Part shown: in pieces, positions 1 to 11,000 of the stretch
Layout of the letters: each line of letters opens with the position of its first letter
Position numbering within the stretch: position 1 is the stretch's first letter
From: Trichoplax adhaerens
Lineage: Eukaryota > Placozoa > Uniplacotomia > Trichoplacea > Trichoplacidae
Assembly: GCF_000150275.1 (NCBI RefSeq)
Contig: NW_002060944.1
Location: 582,860-646,859 of the forward strand
Reading direction: 5' to 3'
DNA: 64,000 nucleotides
The notes under the pieces: model-generated
Seen by the model: only the letters and a program-made list of their open reading frames with translations
Told to the model about the DNA's origin: nothing
Database searches by the model: none
Translations under genes and position numbers: made by a program

Positions 1-382
1 GACAAAGGCAATATTAATGTCTTTTCTCTTTCATATAATAAATGAAATACCTAAATTAAAGTAATACTGTCGGAAAACTAGTTTATGCAACTTAGTATCT
101 AAATTGACATATGTAACAAAGAGAGCATTAATGTCTTTTTAGAAATATAGTTCTTATATTATACCGATAATTTCTCTCCCTCAAAATAGACAAAAGTATA
201 AAGATTGTTACAAATATTTTAGTAAACAGTATATCTAGAAAATCCTTCATATGGTAATCAGCTGAGAAAGTCCATAATTTACAAACATCGATTTTAGAAA
301 AACAGAAGGATTACTTTTATAGTAATGGCGATCAATGCTACAAGTTGTATTCGAAAAGAAATATCAAACAATTTGTACTTAC

Positions 383-3300
383 TACGTCTATTAGCAATGT
401 CATAATGGGTAAATGCCCGTATAAACTTGCTAGGAAAAATGGCGTTTTATACTGATGGTTGTATATGTTTACTGAAGCTCCTTTATGGATCAGCAATTTG
501 GTAGCTTCAAAGTAGCCGTTAGCAGCTGCAATATGCAAAGCGGTCCAGCCATCTTTCTATAATATCACGCCAAGATATAAAATTGAAAGAAAAGGCAACA
601 AGCAATTATTAAGGCTACTACTTATTATAGAGAAAGAAGCATTAATTAATGCTTTATTTGTGACTATCAAAGAAAAGTAAAATGGTTTCTAAACGAAAAT
701 AATTTGAAGGTTTTTTCAATCAATCCATTATTCATACATGTATGGAGTTGATATTGGAGCCATTCTTGAGGCAAATTTCCAAAGCCTGACGAAAAAAATA
801 GGATAGATTGAAAAGCAGATAAGTGAGTAATGCGCTCGCTAATTTCTAAAAATGAAATAGAGTTACCTTTGCTTCATTTACAATTATATTCACTATTAGC
901 TGATGCAATTTAGAGTAAAGTAGTATATTATGTTTGTAATCATGATTCTAAGATGTTCTTCTGGATAGGCAATCTACGCTATTGTTCAATGTAGATAATA
1001 TTTACAATTTTCCACACTAGATGCAAGTATAGCTTATCACGCTTGGTTATTGACTGCATTTATCGTCTTTGCAATTTCTTGTAATCGTTTAGTATTACGT
1101 AGACTATGATAGTATCTATTGCATTGAATTCTATAATTTTACTCTCTACACGCCCTCTATGTTCAAAACTATAAATAGAGCCGGTTTCTGCCTTTGATTT
1201 CGTTAGTTGTGGTAGAGTCGGGGCTAGTCGTTCTGACATTACTCGACAGCAGCTTACAAGCTTCTCCACAGTAACGACAACATTCTTACGCCAATTGACT
1301 GCAATACAGTGTTCACATTTTACGAAAGACAGCTATGTAATCCTGCGATATAGTAATTAATTCAATTTTCACCGACTGATTGAGTCTTTTATTCACGTTT
1401 ACTCTCTGCAGGCTTTCTATCCTCGAAGCTACAATATAATTAGAGCCAGTTTCTGCTTCTGATTGTATTACTTGTCATTTTGAAAGGCTAGTAGTTCTCA
1501 TGTTACCCCATAACAACTTTCACGCTACTCCATAGTAACTACTACATTCTTACGCTACTTGGCCGTAACAAAGTACTTACTTTTCTACCAAAGATAGCTA
1601 TGTAATCCTCTAACATGGCAACTAATTCAAATTTGTCGACTGATTGAATTCTCCATTATAAATTGATAATCCAAAAGTCAAATATCATTTTGTGGATGCA
1701 AGAATAGTCGTCTACTTATTACCTCGACATGACCACCTTGGGCGCTACAATGCAACGGTATTTGCCTTTCGTTATCTTCACAGTTAAGAAGATCAATAAT
1801 AGATAATCCAAAATTAGAGGAAACTTCCAAAAATAATAAAATAATTTGAGTGTGGCCTTTAGATGCTGCACTATGAATTGGTGTGCTACCATCGATCGCT
1901 CTGGCTAACAAGTTGGCTTTATTTTTAATCTGTAAGAATAAATAGGATATTATTTAATTCATTTACTTGGTTGCTCTTACAGCATTTTAGTATAAGGAAG
2001 TTTTACGTCAATAAATCATTCTGAAAAACTTTAAGATGGAAATCTCAGCTAATAAATATAACATCAGTAATTAGTTGAATGGCTATGCGATCTTCAAGCG
2101 TAACAGCTTACAAGGTGATGGCAAATTTCAAGTCTCCCTCTCATGGCTGCTTGATGTAGCGGAGTATTTAAATCGTCATCCACGACGCTGACATCGAGCA
2201 AATTGTTTTCAGTAATGTACTAATGCCAGCGATACAAATTAAACAAAGTGATTAATCGTTTTTTTATTTTTTTAGACTTAATATAATATTGAATGAAATT
2301 ATTTAAATGGACATCGCAGTGGAAATAAAAATTATATAAATCTATACTCTATCATCAAAGCTCCAAGTCAACTGTTGCTTACCTTACAAATGTTTAAATG
2401 GCCCAATTTACTAGCTTCATGAAGTAGCGTATTACCTTGATCATCAACTAATTTAAATTCAGCCCCAGCCAAATGCAAGACTTCAAATGTACCCAGGCTG
2501 TTATATTTAGCAGCCATAAATAAGGGCGTATTACCATCATAACCGCGAATATTAACGTCTAGTAGTGGTACGTACCACATAAAACAAATAGTAATTTTAA
2601 TTCATAAAATTTTGTCTAGGTTAATAATGCAAGACATTCGTTTATCTGTGCATGAAAGCTGAAGAAAAATTGTTTTAATCAGGACTTGTCCTATCGTTTC
2701 TATTTATTAATGATAAATTATACAGGAGTTAGAATGGATTATTATTATATACCTGCATCATGAGAGATTAAAGTCTTAACTACATCGACGCGATTGCCCC
2801 GGGCTGCATAGTGTAAAGGAGACATTTGATGTTCATCTAGATTATTGCAGGTATTCTTTTTATCTGGATGAGAACTAAATGGTTTTCTACTGCGGCAACA
2901 TCGCCAAACTTTGCAGCCTGAACATGATAATATCACCAAATATTTAAAATTAAAATCCATACTTCAGTTTATGACAGAATGATACTAACTGCAAACTAAA
3001 CTCTTAGAAGTAGTAGGATATTTATAAGTGTAGCAATAACAATTGTCGGTACATCACTAGCTTAATGAAATCCTTAAATTAGTAAATGATATAACAGAAA
3101 TCCGAAATAGTAGATTTTACGATTTAAAATGTGTATCAAATACTCAAGAATAACTTTATCAAATCGAATAGAGAGACATTATATTGCCTAGAGATTTTCC
3201 ATTACACTAACTTTTACATACCCAAAAGAGATCTTTGAAATATTTAGTATGTGCACGTTTAATGTTTTTAACTTGACCCTATGTCCAAGATTACAAGAAA

Positions 3301-3895
3301 ATATTATCTCACAAGAAAGAATGGTTTGTGTACATTAGTCACTTGAAATTTCATAATTTACAAGTAATTGGGTGCTAGTATCAAAATAAGATCATTTGAT
3401 GAACTATAGTATTTTTTAATAACAAACCAAGCAGAACTTTGACGTTTGTTGATATGGTAAGACATCATAATTAAAAGATACATTTTATACTTGTAAACAG
3501 TTAAAAATAGAATCTATCTGCTTAGAATAAATCTATGTTATAGAGCAACGATGCTGTTCCAATATAATAATATCCAGATAAGGAAAACTTTCATGTTCCA
3601 TTTAGTAACAGTTAATATCTACCAATCTCATCATGACCAATATTTTAAATTGAGACTAACTTGGAAAGTATTACATAAGCTGTAGAATTTGTTAACACTT
3701 TTTACGGTATCATTACCATTCGATAATATTTTTTATGTTATTCTGGCGATTATTTTTAACAAAATTAGTGTAAGAAAATTTCATATCATAGTGAATATTG
3801 ATGTGTTTTACCATATCTTTCATATTAATGTCAAAAATGGGTTGAGCGGCTGTCCATTTGTGAAATCTATTCATTATGTTAGTTCCAACGTTCAA
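383..3895 (-). CDS. TRPA1-like: TRPA1-like channel gene A, N-terminal half, frameshifted, cut by window edge
   Basis: First eight exons of an ankyrin-repeat TRPA channel; the membrane part lies beyond position 1. Exons from 5' to 3': 3895-3812, 3278-3222, 2917-2753, 2558-2383, 2219-2112, 1929-1723, 785-738, 556-383. Each matches the same-numbered exon of genes B-D in length, phase and splice sites. Exon 1 can start at 3895 or at the in-frame Met at 3874; the latter aligns with the start used by gene B. Exon 2 ends in the conserved KDLFW. Exons 3-8 carry ankyrin motifs such as TPLFMAAKYNSL, TLLHEASKLGHL and TPFFLASLYGHL. Exon 3 is one base short (165 rather than 166), so the reading frame breaks there. 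This copy may be a young pseudogene, or the sequence may contain an error. Family assignment is firm; functionality is doubtful. Confidence 0.8.
1150..1660. repeat. Tandem duplication inside intron 6 of gene A
   Basis: Two diverged copies, about 1150-1390 and 1420-1660 (offset near 268 bp). Shared landmarks are tagagcc.gtttctgc at 1174 and 1441, actac.cattcttacgc at 1285 and 1548, agctatgtaatcct at 1330 and 1606, and the final cgactgattgaa near 1372 and 1638. Weaker relatives of the same motif occur at about 37960-38190, 39100-39230 and possibly 23830-23960. No reading frame is shared between copies, so this looks like a non-coding dispersed repeat. Confidence 0.55.
2837..2881 (-). other. Single-base deletion and resulting premature stop in exon 3 of gene A
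   Basis: Exon 3 of gene A is 165 nt, against 166 in genes B, C and D. The frame is normal through AAKFGDVAAVENH and then shifts by one at about 2875-2880. The rest of the exon (NTCNNLDEHQ onward) is clearly conserved, but in a different frame. In the frame entering the exon, a TAG is reached at 2839-2837. Splice sites on both sides are intact. This would truncate the protein before the second ankyrin repeat unless the base is missing only from the assembly. Confidence 0.75.
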
Positions 3896-5319
3896 ACTCT
3901 GCTTAAGTAAGTAGAAAAGCTATTTGTGGAAATTTATTTAACGATTAAGTCAAACAGCCAAGCTTAAGTTTACCACCAATTTTTGTTTTCAGTTGAAGTA
4001 ACTTACTTAATCAATGCGAAACTATCCCTAATAAAGTCTTGTTTTATTCGAATCAATTTTATCAGAGTTTTTGTTATAGTGTTTGTATAAACGACCATGA
4101 AAGTTACTTAATCGGACATACTAAAGCATGTTCGGTGTTAATTATGCCACAGTAATTACCATAGTAGATTATAGGTAAAATTGGGTCAACTATTTATACA
4201 CAATGTAACTTATTTTGCATATGCACGATTCAAACTGTTGTGTATAATATGAATTAAAAGCATCAGATATTAATTCTATTAAAAGGCTATAGCTTAAACT
4301 AGTGCAATAGAATACTATCATTTTATAGTTATGCATATTCATGCAATTACTTAGCAACACTACACACACTAATAAGTGATTTGCATTTATCTGTCAATCT
4401 GATAAATTGAGAGGCTATTATTAAAAAGAAACAATCGACAAGAAATGACAGAGATGATGAAATAATTTTTTATTGCCATCACAGATAATTTGATATTTTT
4501 TAACATTAAATTTCTTTATTCGAGAAATACTCGTAGATGTTCTGTCCATAGCAAAGAGCTTATCATTATTTTACTGTGTACCATAGTAAAACAAGAACTG
4601 TCTGCTTCATATCAATTTTTCTCTATCCATTAAATGTTTTTGAATATAATTCTATGAAGCAAATAGTACTTCTCTAATGTTACTGATAAGGCAGTAAAAG
4701 TATCCCTAATAGTTCATTCTTGTTAGCAGAGTAGATAGAGTACGTGTGATAAAGTCATAATACCAGAGTTTCAATTAGTCTATTTTCAAAAACGTAATTA
4801 TAATTATCTTTTTATTGTCATAAATAAGATCCATCCTTTGCTCAGACTATACTCTTATTATAAATGCACTGTTAATATAGATGGCTAAATTAGAAGTTAT
4901 TATCAAATAGGACAGAGCAATTTCTATTTAATCTGCCTTTCATTGCCTAAAGTCTATTTCCATATCCATTACTTTCGATAGGATGCTTTACGAGCTTGAA
5001 TGAAAGCTCTATCGACTCGAGAATGTGGTTTGTAATAAAACTATAATTATTTTCCAATTTATAGGTGCTGTCCTAATCTGAACCCTAACATAAACATAAT
5101 GAATTAATAAAGTAACGCCTAGCATTTGCTAATAACATATTTCTTTTCGCTTATATGCGTATACTGCTATATCAAAAGCTCCAAAAATACATTTGGGCAG
5201 CGATTGCTTAAAGTAAAGCTTCTATGAATAAAAATAATTAAAAAAAGCAGTTCTACTAATATATTTGTTTTATGATAAAGGCGTCCATAATAATAATCCC
5301 GCCCATAGTCTTCTAAAAG

Positions 5320-6500
5320 AAATGATTCACTGATTACGTTATACACTATTTATGACCACGGTACTCTTTAGCCTTTTATAACGAGGCCATTACATTATAG
5401 CATGCTCATGATACTATAAAATGATCAATTATTGCCGTAGAAGAGCGTATAAGCTGTCGTGAAATAACATAAGATACCGTACCACGAGGTAAAAATTGGT
5501 AGTATTGATAATTTTGAAGCAAAACACATTTATATTACGTTACGTTGCTGTAGCAAGTTCGTCAATTATGAAGCATGAGAATACTATCATAACGACAATT
5601 CATTGCCTTTTCATTAATACCAGAGAAATAATATATATTTGTCACGGTACGCCGTTACTAATTAAGTAACTGTAAATTAATGAATGCTTATGAATAGATA
5701 AGATAAGGTTATGTGCTATATTTTAATGCGCTTGTAGCTGATAATAGGATGGTAGAAATGAGATAAAAAATAGAAGTTGTTAGCAGTTAATTTACTGTAG
5801 GTTTATAAGGTGTGTTAATCTCTAAAAATTGAGCTGTATATGGACGAAGGCTAAGCGTCTTAACACCTGATAGCTTGTAGCTATCTAAGTCTGAGAATAT
5901 CGACATGTATATTTAGTAATGGTATTATACTAATTAATGTAACTTGTAAAGCATGAATTCTCACTTGTTAATATTGGAATTCACTGTAGAAACCTATTTA
6001 AGCGCGTGTGTTTGTAGAATAAAGAAAGTAATTGCTCAAGAAACGGCAAGACTCATATCGTGAAGAATAGTGTAATAATTAGTCAGTTGTCTGTGGAGAT
6101 CAGCCGAGAAATCGAGTTCTCAAATACTTCTCTCATAGAAACTGAAAGTACTGGGAGAAATAGCCCAAGTTTTAAGTAACTACACTAGAGTTCTTTACTT
6201 TCCTTTGCCACAAGTGAGGGTTGTGACAATATTTTACAACACTGTACTTGTTATAGAGTTCAGAGTTTTATCATAAGAACCATTACTTACAACTACCTTA
6301 TTAAGCATAAAAGATAATTCTGCTTCAAAATTCCTTTACTTTATATTACTTTATTTATAAAAGAAAAGATTCATAGATTACGTTAAACAATATGTATAGC
6401 TACTCTCTGTCAATTATTTATAGTGAGGTAATGTAATGACGGCACATTCAAGATACTATAAAATGATTAATTATAACTGTAGCTGGCCTACAGAAGAAAT
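5320..6500. repeat. Spacer block duplicated around a solo LTR
   Basis: About 140 bp at 5320-5470 recurs at 6365-6500. Shared landmarks are gattac.gtta followed by actataaaatgat.aattat. The two copies flank the LTR at 5640-6228. Single homologous blocks are present in the B-C spacer (about 20200-20300) and the D-E spacer (about 52130-52260), so the sequence belongs to the ancestral array unit and was duplicated locally here. Confidence 0.5.
5640..6228 (+). mobile_element. Solo LTR with perfect 5-bp target duplication
   Basis: A 589-bp element starting TGTCACGGTACG and ending GGTTGTGACA, with TG..CA termini. It is flanked by the direct repeat atatt (5635-5639 and 6229-6233). Inside is a TATA-like ctatttaag near 5993 followed about 20 bp later by gaataaag, the expected order of promoter and poly(A) signal in an LTR. 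The end sequences match the elements at 10959, 45444 and 52564. No internal retrotransposon coding region is present, so it is a solo LTR left by recombination. Confidence 0.7.
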
Positions 6501-6942
6501 GTGGTGGGAGTTGCAATGACCAAACTAAACTAAACATAGTCTTGAGCTAATTATATTATTTTCAGCTACGAATTTAATGTATATATACAAATACAGAAAT
6601 ATTATCCTTAGTGTCATACTTGATACTAGTTTTATTTACCTATTAAATAATACTACTAGGACCTATTTATTGTCTGCTAAATTGTATTCAAACTCTATTA
6701 GTATCACGTAGTTGTTTTAATAAATATTGCAATTATGAAATAGAACACAGAGGAAACTTGTAAGAGTGCTATATTAATGGTTTTAGAGGTAACAATCCAT
6801 CACCAAGGCGATAGATTATAGGACTAGCAGGCTATTCGTATACATGTAGTGAGTTTAGATCGCAATAACGAACAATTCACCGCATGTGACTAAGTACTAC
6901 TATTGATATTATAGAATTAGCCTAGTCCTAAAGCTGTCAATA

Positions 6943-7188
6943 TCAAGATTGGAGCTCAAAAAGTATCATATTCTCATCGCACATGTTAACTCGGTAGTTG
7001 TTATCAAACTGTAACCAATACTCTATCTTGCCCACAAATATTTTAGGTATACCGCGATGACCATTATCTCTGCCTAAGAAACTACAAAAAAATATTACAT
7101 CTGTTGTATTGCAATCTTTGTACTTATATATACGACTCGTAGATAATTTATGCTGAAAATAGAAACGAATCGAATTATTTATTACCAA
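6943..7188 (-). pseudogene. Possible relic of a TRPA pore exon
   Basis: An 81-codon open frame whose middle part, IFVGKIEYWLQFDNNY, resembles the filter region of exon 24 in the intact genes (MMLGELDY followed by an acidic, aromatic stretch ending in IY). It lies 3' of gene B, beyond the fossil exon 25. The match is short and could be chance. I would not call it a gene. Confidence 0.25.
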
Positions 7189-7480
7189 GCTTTTAACCTA
7201 TGACGTATCATTCACTTACATAATAGGAATGTAAAGTTAACTTATCATAAAGTTGTACAAGATATTGTTCCACAGTTTATCTTCAGTTGAATGGCTATTG
7301 TGCTATTGCTGTTATCGTTTATTTCTATGTTCCATAAATATAGTTATAATTATCTTATGTATTTGGTGAGCTTTTCAATAGCCATATATTGTAAAGGATT
7401 TAATTAATTTTCTTGAGGCTGACGAGGCATTATGACTTAGTCAAAACTAATATTTTTCATACCATTATTAAATTTGCTAG

Positions 7481-7555
7481 CCTTAGTGAGAAAAAATCGC
7501 TCCTTCTGCTCCTCTTTACTAATATAAAATCAGTCTCTTGACGTACAGGAATCTG
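7481..7555 (-). pseudogene. Fossil exon 25 downstream of gene B
   Basis: Translating the minus strand gives FYISKEEQKERFFLTK, matching the FYISKEEKRQLGLLTR segment of exon 25 of gene B itself. A one-base shift separates it from the upstream LYVKR part. It lies about 165 bp past the stop codon of gene B, at the same relative place as similar fragments beside the other copies. Confidence 0.6.
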
Positions 7556-7719
7556 TTAACTTTATTACCACTGTACAATAAATTTGAATGGAATCTTTAT
7601 CCTTAGAATCAAATGTTCGTTCTTAATAATTAAATACTCATACATTGATGATAGAACGATCTAATGCAAATTCATTCAATTGAATGTGAATCAGGATTAG
7701 GTTAAATTGTCATTTTTAG

Positions 7720-8087
7720 TTAATCTTTTTCAACCATTTGATTTAATTTTTCTCTCATCTCAGCATTTAATTTCAACAAGTAATTCATTTGATCGGCCAA
7801 AATTTTTATACTAAAGAAAAGAAATAAAATAATGCAAATTTAAAATCATTTGGTTATTAGTTAAATTAAATTAGCTTGAATTTTTAAGCTATGAGGAGAG
7901 TTACATTAATGTTTTTACTTTACACATTGGGTAAATATTGCCTTGACGATAAATTCTAAGGGTAAAATTTCTATTTGCATTACCTTTTATCTTGGCTGCA
8001 TTGAGTGTCTTTCATCTCACGCATTTCGTCCTCTAATGTATTTGATTCTTCAAGTTGAGTTCCATCTTCATTGAAGCGATTTTGAAG
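7720..8087 (-). other. Gene B exons 26-27: variable linker and C-terminal coiled coil
   Basis: Exon 26 (8087-7984) encodes an acidic, poorly conserved linker. Exon 27 (7810-7720) encodes a heptad-like amphipathic helix, DQMNYLLKLNAEMREKLNQM, and ends at TAA 7722-7720. The helix is the most constant piece of the C-terminus in genes B-E and presumably joins the four subunits, as the C-terminal coiled coil does in known TRPA1. The linker differs at most positions between paralogues. Confidence 0.85.
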
Positions 8088-11000
8088 CTAAAGGAATACA
8101 ATTTAAATGTGTGAATATTTCCGTTAAGTTTTGATCACAGTGCAAGTTTAGTCATCAAGGATAAATTGCTGAATTTAATGAGTTTAATGTGTATTATGAT
8201 AGGATGATCGAGACTAAATACAGATGATTAGTTTTACGATTAGATGATACTACAGTAAATTGCCTATTAAATCCGCAACTGGAATCCTCATGCGGTTATT
8301 GATATTAGCTGATTGCAGCGCGAGTAAAAATTAATATTATCAGCAAGTGCAACTGTGATGCAATCAGACAGCAGATTATATTTGATGGGGGTAAATAATT
8401 TTTTAAATGGTCATATCTTATATTTCGCACGTCTAGAACTTCTATTGAATATCAAGTCTATAATTACTGCTATCCTAACTGGATAATTTATTGATTTAAA
8501 GTGCACAAAAACTACTGATTCCATCACGTTAAGATACTACAGGAAGACATCGTATTTAAGCTTCATAGATTGTAAGGATATATGATTATTGCTCTATTTA
8601 TGTAACGAAAAAGTAAATAAGTCTTTAATTGCTACGAAGTTTGTCAGAATTAGAAGAGATGTATAATTCTCTAATTCTTCATAAGCTCACAAATTTTTTT
8701 CTACAGTACTCTTGCTACAAAGCTAATTTTATTTAGTAAAAGTTACTTTAATCGCTACGAATTTTATAAGAATTGGAAGGGATGTATAGTGTACAGTATA
8801 TAGTACTCCAAATTTTCGTAGCTCACAGATTATTTTTTACCGTACACCTACTGCAAAGCTGGTTTATAACAATATTAAACTAGCAGCTAAAACTTAATGG
8901 AAAATAATATATTAATTATAGCATCGATCAAAATGATATCGAACTATTAACTATACTGACTCGAGTAAGCAATCCCAGCTGCCGTTTTTCCTCTTTGCTG
9001 ATATAAAATTTTTTCCGTAGCAAGTATGGTAGTGAATTTTCAACTTGGTCGATGAATTGGACTTGAATTTTTAAGCGACTAAGAACGGCATTCCTTTCAA
9101 TTTTATCAATGTCACCTACTGCTAAACCAACCTATAATGATAGAACAAATAATCAACTGTAATTATCAAACCATTTCCCATAAGCTACCATACACCTTCA
9201 GCTTACCATTAAGTTCATTGCGGCAATAGGCATAACCACTGCAAAGACAATTAGAAAGATTAGCGCAAGATAATTAAAGGGAGTCTTTGTATTTCCATTA
9301 TAGATAGAATCGAAAAAAACATCGATGTAGTCTAATTCTCCGAGCATCATATCAAAAACTTTAAGGAATGAATATGGCGCGGTTTCGAAATATTTCTATA
9401 ATGGAGTTCAATGACAGATATCGATTAATAACATTAAATTGATAACCACTAATAGTTTGTTAATTATTAAGAAGATTTCGATATTTCTTTTCAATAAATA
9501 TGACTGCAGGAATTAATTTACCTCATGACCCAGAATGATATAAAAGCTAAGACCAAATGCAACGATAAGGAATACTAACATAAAACCGACCTACGGAAAA
9601 TTTGTACAGTTTACATAATTACAATTGTTATCGAAGTGAAGATTATAAAATGATCCATTTCACTAGTAACCGAGTTATCGATAGCGGATTGTTGTTAATA
9701 ATTGATAGAGTAGCACCAAAGCTATATCAGCGTATCATTTATATACCTTCACAATAGTAAACAAGACTGACTGAAGCATGGCAACATAGATACCGAAAGT
9801 AGGCAACCTAGGTCGATTAAAATATTAGATCAATATCTCAGCCTTGATCAACATCGTCATACCAAAATGCTACAACTAAATCTTCCTATTCTCCTCTAAG
9901 AATATGAAGGCATTATAATTTTAAAAGCTTATAACCGCACTGATCCATCTACTTTTAGGAAATTTTAAGGTAGAATAGTTATCATAATAATGTAATACAT
10001 TCTTATTTCTTTCTTTATTAACTAAATATAGACATAAATATTTCTTGCTACAATAGATCGTTCAGAAGATCATGATCATGCTTAACAATAAATAGAGTAG
10101 AAATATATCTTGTATTATAGTAGAATGATCGCAAGGACAATAAAATTTGGCTGCAAATATTGCTGATCCACTATTCAAGATAGAACAATTACAACAGCAC
10201 TGTTACAGATTCTACTTTCTACCTTTGACTAACAAAAGTTGACATAAGTTTTTCTAGCTAGATAATTCAAAAGATCATGATCAGGATTGAGAATAGAAAG
10301 AGTTAAAATATTTCTTGCAGGAAAATTATCGTATGGAAAATAAAATGTAGCTGCAAGTAGTCTGATCAAATTGACATTGGTTGAGATAAACTATGATATT
10401 TGCATACAAAATTAGTAACTCTAATGTCCTACCGTTTAAGATAAACTATTAAATTGCACCAGGTTAGGCAGACATTAACGCTACCTATAGCCCACTGGCC
10501 AGAATCAGGTTCTCTTCCAGGTGGAAAAGAAAACGTAATAGCAGAAATGTACATAAATAATTCAATGTAATTTGTAAGGGAGAGGAAGTAGGATAGTCTC
10601 TGCCAAGTAAATTAAGACCAGAAAGTTAATTTAAATCCATATTTTAATATAATTTCATAGCGTTAGGAAAAGCTTTAGAAAAGACTGCCAGTAATTTAAA
10701 AAATAATCATCCATATGTTCTCAACTCTCCATCAATAATCTACTCTCTTTATTTAGATTTCTTACCGACGCAGAAAAGCTTTGGTAAAATTAAAACTGAT
10801 AAATTAACTCTATAAAATACCTGACTCCATATTTGGAAAGCTTCTGTTATTAAATTAACTATAGTAAAGATAAAGATAATTAGTTGAGCAAGGAAGAGAT
10901 CCGGCCGTGTAAACTAGAATAGAAGTATAAAACAACATGATTAATAAAATAATGCAATTGTAACGGTACGAACCACCGTGAAGAGTAAATGACTAAATTT

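Larger units (their letters stand above)
3896..7719. other. Spacer between gene A (5' end) and gene B (3' end)
   Basis: No intact gene is visible. The spacer holds a duplicated block (5320-5470 and 6365-6500) flanking a solo LTR at 5640-6228, an 81-codon open frame at 6943-7188 that may be a pore-exon relic, and a fossil copy of exon 25 at 7481-7555. Sequence near 4935-5010 weakly resembles blocks in the other spacers (19850-19930, 37165-37250, 51860-51960), which may include the promoter region. Nothing else is recognisable. Confidence 0.6.

Noticed and set aside
3689-3910. 73-codon open frame on the plus strand
   Set aside because: It is the reverse strand of exon 1 of gene A and is not conserved at the same place in genes B-D.
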